Shown here: positions 1 through 5,121 of the stretch, one piece after another | Numbering within the stretch: position 1 is the first letter of the stretch | Layout of the letters: each line of letters begins with the position of its first letter | Assembly (NCBI GenBank): GCA_017408725.1 | Contig: JAFQUA010000034.1 | Location: forward strand, 1-5,121 | Origin: Oscillospiraceae bacterium | GTDB taxonomy: Bacteria; Bacillota_A; Clostridia; Oscillospirales; Oscillospiraceae | Reading direction: 5' to 3' | Length of the DNA: 5,121 nucleotides | Notes under the pieces: generated by a model | Databases searched by the model: none | Told to the model about the DNA's origin: nothing | What the model saw: only the letters and a program-made list of their open reading frames with translations | Position numbers and translations under genes: made by a program

Positions 1-1152
1 AATTTTGTTGACCAGCTGGTTTTGATAGATAGCAAGACGGTTGCCGAGGCCGATGACGATGTTGCCCCAAAGATTTTCTTTTGCTTTGAGAAACAATCCG
101 TGGTGGCCCTTGGCAGGATGATCCGGCGGCAGCGCTGCCAGTTTGCGGTTGATCTCGTTGATACTCTCGTTGGCAAGAATGTGATATACCTTTCCAAGGC
201 TGCGATCTTCGATGGGGAGCAGCTCTCCGTTGTCATCCCGCAGATTGCAGACATAATGGATCAGCGCCATGAGCAGGTTCAGTTCTGCACGACTCCAGAA
301 GTCATCTGCTTCTCTGGGGCCGGAGGTGTTCTGGATGATGGTGTTCGCGACAGTTTGAACCAGATCCGTTTGGGTGTCCAGTGAGTACAGACAATTCCAG
401 CCGTCAGAATGCTCCATGTCCAGAAAGTTTACAGCTTTGACGTAGTGACCCTTTTCCCGGAAGTAGTTGGCAAATTTCTCAAACAGTTCGCCCTTTGGGT
501 CAGTACAGAATACAGACTCGCCGCGTTCGGCACAGCCCATGAGAAATGGAATGATAAAACCTCTTGTTTTACCACTGCCGGGTGCGCCGACACAGAGCAG
601 ATTGTTGTTGTTGCCAGCTACCATTTGGTGTGCGACATAGATGGCGTATTTGTCTGGATCATCCTTATGGCGGAAGTGTTTGCCAAGAATCATTCCGGTT
701 ACCTCCCGGACGGAACCCATTTCCAAAAACTGTCGCATTTCCTTTTCTGTAAGAAAACCGGAGGTGCCGTGGGTGCCGTCGGGAAGAATATCAAAGCCTC
801 GTTCGTCCCGGATGTACTTGTATCCGGAGAACCAAATGTAGCCCTTCTTGGTGATGAGGCAGATCAGCAGAACGATTACGGCTGTTGCGCCCAGTCCAAA
901 AGGCGTAAAGACTGCAAACAGGTTCTTGAATGGGTTCCAGACCCAGATGCTGGCGATCTCTTCTCCGGTAGTGTGGAAGGTGGCGTCAATGCCCAAGCGC
1001 AGAGAGTTGAGAAACATCCCGTAGAAATACCATCCGATGAGGGTGGCCGGAATGTAGACTGGCAGCTTGGATTTATGGCGTTCATACCAGCTTCCTATTT
1101 TACTGGTGAGACGGTCTTCCAACTTTTCAATCAGCTTGGATAAGCGGGGCAC
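1..1152 (-). CDS. VirD4/TraG-type type IV coupling protein (3'-partial, cut by the left edge)
   Basis: This is the membrane-anchored ATPase that recruits the relaxase-DNA substrate and hands it to the mating channel. The first 384 residues are in the window, read from GTG 1152 with no in-frame stop to base 1. The residues are: a basic amphipathic start (1-30), a membrane segment (about 31-50), an intervening loop, and a second membrane segment (about 76-101, with ATAVIVLLICLI). The nucleotide-binding domain follows, with Walker A GAPGSGKT at 189-196 (565-588) and the family signature TDPKGELFEKF at 217-227. DDFWSRAELNLLMALIHYV at 283-301 is another conserved coupling-protein stretch. Walker B and the C-terminal part lie beyond the left edge. 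Two N-terminal membrane spans before the Walker A are typical of VirD4/TraG. The gene overlaps the preceding one by 26 bases. The open frames on the opposite strand here are shadows. Confidence 0.95.
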   Translation of the reverse strand, partial: MPRLSKLIEKLEDRLTSKIGSWYERHKSKLPVYIPATLIGWYFYGMFLNSLRLGIDATFHTTGEEIASIWVWNPFKNLFAVFTPFGLGATAVIVLLICLITKKGYIWFSGYKYIRDERGFDILPDGTHGTSGFLTEKEMRQFLEMGSVREVTGMILGKHFRHKDDPDKYAIYVAHQMVAGNNNNLLCVGAPGSGKTRGFIIPFLMGCAERGESVFCTDPKGELFEKFANYFREKGHYVKAVNFLDMEHSDGWNCLYSLDTQTDLVQTVANTIIQNTSGPREADDFWSRAELNLLMALIHYVCNLRDDNGELLPIEDRSLGKVYHILANESINEINRKLAALPPDHPAKGHHGLFLKAKENLWGNIVIGLGNRLAIYQNQLVNKI

Positions 1153-2227
1153 GGATCACAGCTCCTTTCTCCGTGAGATACTGTGTGGGAGATGGGGTGT
1201 ATAATGGTCGGGGCTGACCGAATAGCTCGGCCAGGGTTTCTTCTTTCAGACGGAAGGTTCGGAGGATATCCCGTTCATTTTGAAATGTTTGCAGAACCAC
1301 AGACGTCTGCTCTCCAAAGATCACGATCGAGAGCGTGTCATATCCACAGTGGTGGACTTCTTGAATGGCGGCGTCCAAACGGCGAAGATCCATGTCCACG
1401 GATATGATCAGCGGTTGCCCCTGGAACATGGCGTCCCAAACGGCATTGCCTTTAGGTGGGGGGGCATAGCATTGCCGTAGGGACAGTTGTGCCAGTTTTT
1501 TTCGATAGCCCGGCACCGACATGACTTGGAGTTGTCTGGCTCCGGTATCGTTACATGGAAGAAGATAGCATGGGTAGCTGGTATATCGGTAGGCGTCACC
1601 ATAGCGGATCAGTTTGCGGGTATCACAATCGTCATACTCTTGCAGTTCGGAGAGAATGCTTTGGTAGCTGTCGCCGGCAAAGAGAAAGCAGCGGCAGACA
1701 TTCCGGAAGCCTGCTGTGTTGTTGGTGAATAGGGCTAGCTCGTCAGTCAAGGAGAGTTTGCCAATATTGGGGCACACATAGTGGGCGGAGCAAAGCAGAT
1801 CGCCAAGATGGATCACCGCGCCGATCCGGGTGCTGCCCCAGGGATTGGAGCCACGGCCCCGTGTCATAGTCGGCATGAAAAAAGCGGACCGGTCAAGCAG
1901 CTCATTCATTTTAGTTGTGAATACAGGCAATCCTGCACGGTAAGCCGTCAGCATCAGCTTGGAAGTACGAAGGCGGCGAACCATAGCTGTGGCTTGATAT
2001 GGGAGCTGTGTGTCTGGCGGAAGTGCGGAAAGATGTTCGCTCAGAAAGGCATTGCCCTTGGTGGTCAACATCAGCCAGTTCTTTGTTTGATGTCGTCGGA
2101 TCAGACGCAACGCCTGAAGATTGGCGGCAATATCTTCAGGAAAGAGCTTGTGAAGGTCATCGGGAGAAAGGTAACGGCACCATCTCAGCAGACGCAGCAG
2201 ATCCATATCCTGTTCACTGAAAATCAC
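1127..2227 (-). CDS. Winged-helix DNA-binding protein, replication-relaxation-like
   Basis: This is a 366-residue cytoplasmic protein starting at GTG 2227. Residues 1-66 form a likely winged helix-turn-helix: IFSEQDMDLLRLLRWCRYLS opens it, then SPDDLHKLF as the next helix, then the recognition helix with ANLQALRLIRRH, then a wing-like strand (WLMLTTKGNAFL). This opening is like that of the replication-relaxation (Replic_Relax) proteins found beside coupling proteins and relaxases in Gram-positive mobile elements. A basic stretch (MVRRLRTSKLMLTAYRAGL, 82-100) follows the winged helix. I do not recognise the rest; it alternates short strands and helices, including a hydrophobic strand then acidic run at 272-280 (PLIISVDMD) and a strand at 298-304. 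No relaxase tyrosine or HUH metal-binding motif is visible, so I do not call it a relaxase. Its last 26 bases overlap the coupling-protein gene. The DNA-binding role is probable; the family name is moderate confidence. Confidence 0.82.
   Translation of the reverse strand: MIFSEQDMDLLRLLRWCRYLSPDDLHKLFPEDIAANLQALRLIRRHQTKNWLMLTTKGNAFLSEHLSALPPDTQLPYQATAMVRRLRTSKLMLTAYRAGLPVFTTKMNELLDRSAFFMPTMTRGRGSNPWGSTRIGAVIHLGDLLCSAHYVCPNIGKLSLTDELALFTNNTAGFRNVCRCFLFAGDSYQSILSELQEYDDCDTRKLIRYGDAYRYTSYPCYLLPCNDTGARQLQVMSVPGYRKKLAQLSLRQCYAPPPKGNAVWDAMFQGQPLIISVDMDLRRLDAAIQEVHHCGYDTLSIVIFGEQTSVVLQTFQNERDILRTFRLKEETLAELFGQPRPLYTPSPTQYLTEKGAVIRAPLIQAD
1162..1168 (-). promoter_or_regulatory. Ribosome binding site of the coupling-protein gene, within the winged-helix gene
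   Basis: AAAGGAG on the minus strand lies 9 bases before GTG 1152. The coupling-protein frame has a stop (TGA at 1156-1158) just upstream of that GTG, so GTG 1152 is the first possible start. The site and start both sit inside the final codons of the winged-helix gene, which implies translational coupling. Confidence 0.8.
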
Positions 2228-2235
2228 AGATGTTA

Positions 2236-2244
2236 CACCTCCTT
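2236..2244 (-). promoter_or_regulatory. Very strong ribosome binding site of the winged-helix gene
   Basis: AAGGAGGTG on the minus strand is fully complementary to the usual 3' end of 16S rRNA. It stands 8 bases before the GTG at 2227. It sets the start of the downstream gene at that GTG rather than at the in-frame TTG 35 codons earlier (2332), which has no site and would place the long inverted repeat inside coding sequence. Confidence 0.88.
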
Positions 2245-2255
2245 GGATTCCTGCA

Positions 2256-2311
2256 GAGGAGCCGAAATTGTTCGTGTGCCGCTTCCGGCCCACTCTCAAT
2301 TTCGGCTCCTC
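2256..2311. repeat. Perfect 15-base inverted repeat upstream of the winged-helix gene
   Basis: GAGGAGCCGAAATTG (2256-2270) and CAATTTCGGCTCCTC (2297-2311) are exact reverse complements around a 26-base loop. The loop itself can pair partly (GTG and GCC against GGC and CAC, with one mismatch), extending the stem. On the minus strand the structure ends 11 bases before the AAGGAGGTG ribosome binding site of the downstream gene. No T-run follows, so it is not a standard terminator. It could control translation of that gene, pause transcription, or be part of an origin of transfer. Confidence 0.88.
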
Positions 2312-2328
2312 CGGGGGCTTGCGGGAGC

Positions 2329-2344
2329 ACAATCTTATGGGTGT
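2329..2344. repeat. Third, degenerate copy of the 2483-2498 repeat arm
   Basis: ACAATCTTATGGGTGT (2329-2344) matches TCATTCTGATGGGTGT (2483-2498) at 13 of 16 positions, in the same orientation. The last eight bases, ATGGGTGT, are identical. With the inverted copy at 2428-2441 this makes three copies of one motif within 170 bases. Three copies suggest binding sites for one protein, but the third is degenerate enough that chance is not excluded. Confidence 0.45.
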
Positions 2345-2427
2345 ACATAGTAGTCAGGCTTTTTTCATGGAGAGCCTGTGGCGATGGGCCGAAAACCCTT
2401 TTATTTCAAGGGGTTGCGGGAAGCAAT

Positions 2428-2496
2428 ACCCATCAGAACGAGCAACCAAAACGATGCGATTTTTTGAGGCTTATTTTGAGGGTCATTCTGATGGGT
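2428..2496. repeat. Imperfect 14-base inverted repeat directly after the 225-residue gene
   Basis: The left arm ACCCATCAGAACGA (2428-2441) and the right arm TCATTCTGATGGGT (2483-2496) pair at 13 of 14 positions, around a 41-base spacer. In a minus-strand transcript the one mismatch becomes a G-U wobble, so the RNA stem would be unbroken. The right arm ends two bases from the stop codon of the 225-residue gene. No T-run follows the repeat on the minus strand, so it is not a typical intrinsic terminator. The long spacer fits protein-binding half-sites better than a compact hairpin. Confidence 0.8.
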
Positions 2497-2497
2497 G

Positions 2498-3175
2498 TCA
2501 GAAGGGTCTATAGACCGTTCCGGAGGCAGAATAGCCGTATCGCAAAGAGAAGAAATCTCCAACATCGTCTTTTTCCAGAAGTGTAATGTGGCAGACGTTC
2601 TCGGTGCTTGGGGTGGACAGAAGGACAACACCCAAACTGTATTGATCATCGTCTGGAAGCATCCAGCCCTTCAGAGCATTGCTGATGGTTTTCCAGCCTT
2701 TGTTGTCCTGATCGAAGACCTGCCGACCTTCCACATTGCTGCATTCCTCAATGACGAGAACGGCACCATTGCGATAATATGGGAGTTGCTTTCCTGTCGC
2801 CTCGTAATTAGCCAGGATTCTTCGGATGGAGTCAAAGAGCCATTTGGGCGATTGAAACCTGCAGTGTGGCAGCAGGGTGTTCAGACAGATATGAAACCAG
2901 TGATATCCGATCACTTCTACGTAGCCTGTGATGTCTATGGCAGGAAGCAAAGGCTTTGTCCCGTACTGTCCTGTGCCGGGACTGTGTTTCTCGCAGAGCG
3001 TTCGAAGCTCCAGCGTTGCTTTTTCAAAATGCTCCATAGTTTGTTCCAACTTTCTTTGAAGGCCTGCGTCGCTTTTGTAGGCTCCGTCCGCCATGGCAAG
3101 CAGACCACCGGTTTCGGTAAAAGCTTTGCCGACCAGTGTCTGGATACGAGCCATGTCTTCTTTGAGATGGTACAA
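2498..3175 (-). CDS. Conserved T4SS-operon protein with a RusA-like C-terminal region (possibly DUF6100 family)
   Basis: This is a 225-residue soluble protein with no signal peptide or membrane segment. It starts at TTG 3175, chosen because a perfect AAGGAGG stands 8 bases upstream. Only 3 bases separate it from the virB4-like stop codon. Residues 1-63 look helical, perhaps a coiled coil (RKLEQTMEHFEKATLELRTL at 41-60). The remainder shows a strand (84-98), a helix (110-126), a strand (137-144), then D155-x-D157-N158 with K162, then NALKG (166-170), then D175-D176-D177-Q178, and two closing strands (180-187, 194-200). That order and the DxDN...K...AL.G...DDxQ pattern match the RusA Holliday-junction resolvase fold, whose known acidic residues are D70, D72 and D91. 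The spacing from DxDN to AL is one residue longer than I recall for RusA. I recall similar proteins as DUF6100 in Clostridia mobile elements, but cannot confirm it. The gene is real with high confidence; the nuclease role is inference. Confidence 0.85.
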   Translation of the reverse strand: MYHLKEDMARIQTLVGKAFTETGGLLAMADGAYKSDAGLQRKLEQTMEHFEKATLELRTLCEKHSPGTGQYGTKPLLPAIDITGYVEVIGYHWFHICLNTLLPHCRFQSPKWLFDSIRRILANYEATGKQLPYYRNGAVLVIEECSNVEGRQVFDQDNKGWKTISNALKGWMLPDDDQYSLGVVLLSTPSTENVCHITLLEKDDVGDFFSLRYGYSASGTVYRPF

Positions 3176-3178
3176 GGT

Positions 3179-5121
3179 TTAGTCCTCCTTTTGCCTGCTT
3201 CTCAGGTCTGTGGGCGATGTGGTGATGGCGTCGTATTCCCGCTGAGAGGCATGGAACGCAATGGGTACGTGGTTGTAGCCAATGCAGAGAAGTCCCTCGC
3301 CACGGCGGAACCGGGTGATCTGACGGACTTCATCTTCGGACAGATTCAATACATCCTGAATGAGCCGTGCCTCCTGTTCCTCCATCTGCATAACCAGCTT
3401 AATACGGCTGGAATCCATGATACCTTTGCCGTACTTGCCGCCATCCAGACCAAATAGGTCCTGCATACCCTGGGTGGATGTGACGGCAATGCCGCCAAGA
3501 CCACGAATGGTCTTGACCATCTCCAGTACAAAACCGGCGACCAGAGGGTTGGAGCCTGCACCGACCAGTGCCCACAACTCGTCTGCGATCAGGGCGGACA
3601 ATTCTCGTTCCGATGCCATAATGAGGTCGTAGGCCACATCAGTTGCCCAGAAGATTCCGGGTAGAAGCATATCATCGGAAAGACCGGAGGTGTCCAGAAC
3701 AATGTATTTGTTGTCCAGATCGATGTCATTACGCTCGCCCATAGCGGCGGCCGAGCCGGTGACATAGCGGGCCAACACCACAGCCAGATGCTTGGTTTCT
3801 GGGTTCTGCAGCAGGACTTCATACCAATCGGCAATAATGGGCATTTTCTTGTAGTTGCCGTATTCGTCTACAATGGTGGAATTGTCAAAGGTGATGCCAT
3901 ATCGCCGATAGCATTCCACCAGAGAAATATCGATGTGGTTTCGATCCTCATCACTGAGGTCTTTCTTCTGCAGAGAGTACCAGATGGTCAGCCGGGAGAT
4001 CTTTTCTGCCAGAACAGAGTCGCCGCGGGCCGTCAGATTTTTCAGGCTGGCATAGGAGTCAAGGGATTTGCGGCGGATGGCCATGATGTTGGGGCAGTCC
4101 TTGGAAGAGGGAGACAGACGCAGGTATAAGCCGCCCAACTGCTCACACAGGGGACGGAACTCATGACCCTTCTTGGGAATGACGAAGATGACCCGCTTGT
4201 TCTGCTGCCGCAGGCGACCGCCGATACACTGCATGGTGAAGGTTTTACCGGCGCCGGAGGAGCCGAACAAACCAAAGTTGCCGTTGGTGTACTTGTAGTC
4301 ATCAAAGGGATCCAGAAATACAGGAGAACGATTATGCATATTCAGGCCCAGGAAGATGCCGTTGCGGTCGCTGAGCTCATAGGAGGCGAAGGGAAAGGAT
4401 GCGGCCACGCCGCTGGTCAGAGCATTGCGTTTGGACTTCCGTTCCACATCCGGATCCAGTGCCAGTACAGGAAGCGCGGACAAAAAACCTTGTTCATGCT
4501 TGTAGTCACATCTCCGGGCGATCATATCTACGGATACACAGAGGTTTTCTACGGCGCAGACACGCTGCTCCAGTGTTTCCGGATCATCGGCTGTGACCTC
4601 AATAAGCGTGTGCATATAATAGAAATCCTCGCCCTGCCGGTTCATCACGTCTTTGAGATAGAGTCCGGAGTTGATGGCACTGTCCAGTTCTTCGTAGTCC
4701 TGGCGGGTATCGCCTACGTCCCGCATACGGCTGCGGTTGATCATGGTGGTCTTGGCGATCTTGGACAAGGTCTTATCCTTGGGTTGGCGCTTCAGCACAA
4801 AGTTCAGGCTGATACCCTCACCGGCTTCAACCAGAGGAGAGAGCCAGCCGTTACCCACTGTGGTGGAATAACCGTAACCGGTCACATAGAGGTAAGCATG
4901 AAAAACGCCGTCCACTACGATGTAGTCACGGCTTTTGGTGTCCACCGATGTAGGGGACAAAATATCCAGAACAGTGGTAGAACCGGCTTCCAATTCATTG
5001 ACATCCGGCTTTTCTTCGCCGAACAACAACTTTTTGAGACCCTTTCGCTCAGGAGGAAGCTGTTCATCCTCCTGGGGAAACGGATCTTTCAGTTCAGGCG
5101 TTACCAAGGGCTCGGGTTTCT
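3179..5121 (-). CDS. VirB4/TraC-like conjugative transfer ATPase (5'-partial, runs off the right edge)
   Basis: This is the cytoplasmic, membrane-associated ATPase that powers assembly of, and transport through, the type IV secretion mating channel. Residues are numbered here from the TTG at 5107. An N-terminal VirB4-type domain (about 45-240) is followed by the ATPase core. Walker A is GSSGAGKT at 282-289 (4241-4264). Walker B is the hydrophobic run LIADE at 506-510. The motif TSTQGMQDLFG at 543-553 corresponds to the conserved Gln motif of VirB4 proteins. The basic segment ITRFRRGEG (597-605) lies where the arginine-finger region is expected. The C-terminal stretch GYNHVPIAFHASQREYDAIT is typical of the family. 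The frame stays open above 5107 (codons for K-P-E-P) and the TTG there has no ribosome binding site, so the real start is probably outside the window. The N-terminal 40 residues are acidic and proline-rich, probably disordered. The family assignment is secure. The exact T4SS subtype is not. Confidence 0.93.
   Translation of the reverse strand, partial: KPEPLVTPELKDPFPQEDEQLPPERKGLKKLLFGEEKPDVNELEAGSTTVLDILSPTSVDTKSRDYIVVDGVFHAYLYVTGYGYSTTVGNGWLSPLVEAGEGISLNFVLKRQPKDKTLSKIAKTTMINRSRMRDVGDTRQDYEELDSAINSGLYLKDVMNRQGEDFYYMHTLIEVTADDPETLEQRVCAVENLCVSVDMIARRCDYKHEQGFLSALPVLALDPDVERKSKRNALTSGVAASFPFASYELSDRNGIFLGLNMHNRSPVFLDPFDDYKYTNGNFGLFGSSGAGKTFTMQCIGGRLRQQNKRVIFVIPKKGHEFRPLCEQLGGLYLRLSPSSKDCPNIMAIRRKSLDSYASLKNLTARGDSVLAEKISRLTIWYSLQKKDLSDEDRNHIDISLVECYRRYGITFDNSTIVDEYGNYKKMPIIADWYEVLLQNPETKHLAVVLARYVTGSAAAMGERNDIDLDNKYIVLDTSGLSDDMLLPGIFWATDVAYDLIMASERELSALIADELWALVGAGSNPLVAGFVLEMVKTIRGLGGIAVTSTQGMQDLFGLDGGKYGKGIMDSSRIKLVMQMEEQEARLIQDVLNLSEDEVRQITRFRRGEGLLCIGYNHVPIAFHASQREYDAITTSPTDLRSRQKED
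3184..3190 (-). promoter_or_regulatory. Ribosome binding site of the 225-residue gene, inside the virB4-like gene end
   Basis: AAGGAGG on the minus strand lies 8 bases before the TTG start at 3175. It is formed by the last sense codons of the upstream ATPase gene (AAG GAG GAC, then TAA). The site decides the start: the first ATG (3154) is about 29 bases away and has no site of its own. The arrangement implies translational coupling of the two genes. Confidence 0.85.

Larger units (their letters stand above)
2228..2497. other. 270-base intergenic region rich in inverted repeats (candidate oriT or leader)
   Basis: No convincing gene lies here on either strand. The region holds two clear inverted repeats (2428-2496 and 2256-2311) and a third degenerate copy of the first repeat's arm (2329-2344). 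It also holds two weak hairpins (arms 2355-2360 with 2373-2378, and 2394-2400 with 2408-2415) and the ribosome binding site of the next gene. I see no good -35/-10 pair and no strong terminator: no stem is followed by a run of T longer than four. All the neighbouring genes are otherwise packed within a few bases or overlapping, so a gap of this size with this much symmetry suggests a cis-acting role. An origin of transfer, an accessory-protein binding region or a transcript leader would all fit, and the sequence alone does not decide. Confidence 0.5.

Noticed and set aside
409..1143. 244-codon open frame on the plus strand, and its neighbour at 22-384
   Set aside because: Both lie entirely antisense to the coupling-protein gene, which has Walker A, membrane segments and the DPKGEL signature. 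They are shadows of its codon pattern.
2204..2212. TATCCTG on the plus strand, similar to the RP4/R64-type nick core
   Set aside because: It is a short match inside the winged-helix coding sequence, without a flanking inverted repeat, and is easily explained by chance.
2228..2332. 35-codon N-terminal extension of the winged-helix gene from TTG 2332
   Set aside because: The TTG has no ribosome binding site, while GTG 2227 follows a perfect AAGGAGGTG at ideal distance. The extension would also encode the inverted repeat as protein.
1781..2350. 189-codon open frame on the plus strand
   Set aside because: It is antisense to the winged-helix gene and part of the repeat-rich gap, with no ribosome binding site and no recognisable protein features.
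2355..2378. Hairpin CAGGCT...AGCCTG with a 12-base loop
   Set aside because: Six-base arms with a long loop are expected by chance in a region this size, and no T-run follows on either strand.
2394..2415. Weak intrinsic terminator on the minus strand (AACCCCTT against AAGGGTT, then TTTT)
   Set aside because: The stem is about 7 pairs with a bulge and mostly A-T at the loop side, and the T-run is only four. It is too weak to call.
2495..3457. 320-codon open frame on the plus strand
   Set aside because: It is antisense to the 225-residue gene and the end of the virB4-like gene, crosses their junction, starts at a GTG without a ribosome binding site, and its product resembles nothing. The minus-strand proteins carry clear family motifs.
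5105..5107. TTG at 5107 as the true start of the virB4-like gene
   Set aside because: The bases before it contain no ribosome binding site and the frame stays open to the window edge, so the gene is better treated as 5'-partial.

Overview
The window is a 5.1 kb piece of a conjugative transfer (type IV secretion) module, all read from the minus strand. It probably belongs to an integrative conjugative element or a large plasmid of a gut-type Clostridia (Bacillota). That assignment is an inference. It rests on very strong AAGGAGG-type ribosome binding sites, GTG and TTG start codons, a base composition near half G+C, and the gene content. No integrase, relaxase or chromosomal flank lies in the window to fix the host or the element.

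In transcription order (right to left) there are four genes. First is a VirB4/TraC-type conjugation ATPase whose N-terminus runs off the right edge (3179 to beyond 5121). Second is a 225-residue protein of unnamed function (2498-3175), whose C-terminal half looks to me like a diverged RusA-fold nuclease. Then comes a 270-base gap (2228-2497) without a convincing gene but rich in inverted repeats. Third is a 366-residue winged-helix protein resembling the replication-relaxation family (1127-2227). Fourth is a VirD4/TraG-type coupling protein with two N-terminal membrane segments, cut by the left edge (before 1 to 1152). It starts at a GTG inside the end of the third gene. Its frame has no stop codon in the window.

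The genes are tightly coupled. The last codons of virB4 are themselves the ribosome binding site of gene 2, and genes 3 and 4 overlap by 26 bases. VirB4 would energise assembly of the mating channel, and the coupling protein would bring the DNA-protein substrate to it. The winged-helix protein, translated in lockstep with the coupling protein, may act on the DNA substrate. Gene 2, if truly RusA-like, would add a DNA-junction activity that is not a standard T4SS part.

The points most worth following are the RusA-like motif in gene 2 and the structured 2228-2497 gap. The gap has a 15/15 inverted repeat directly before the gene 3 ribosome binding site, a second 14-base inverted repeat just past gene 2, and a third degenerate copy of that repeat's arm. 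It is a candidate origin of transfer or regulatory leader.
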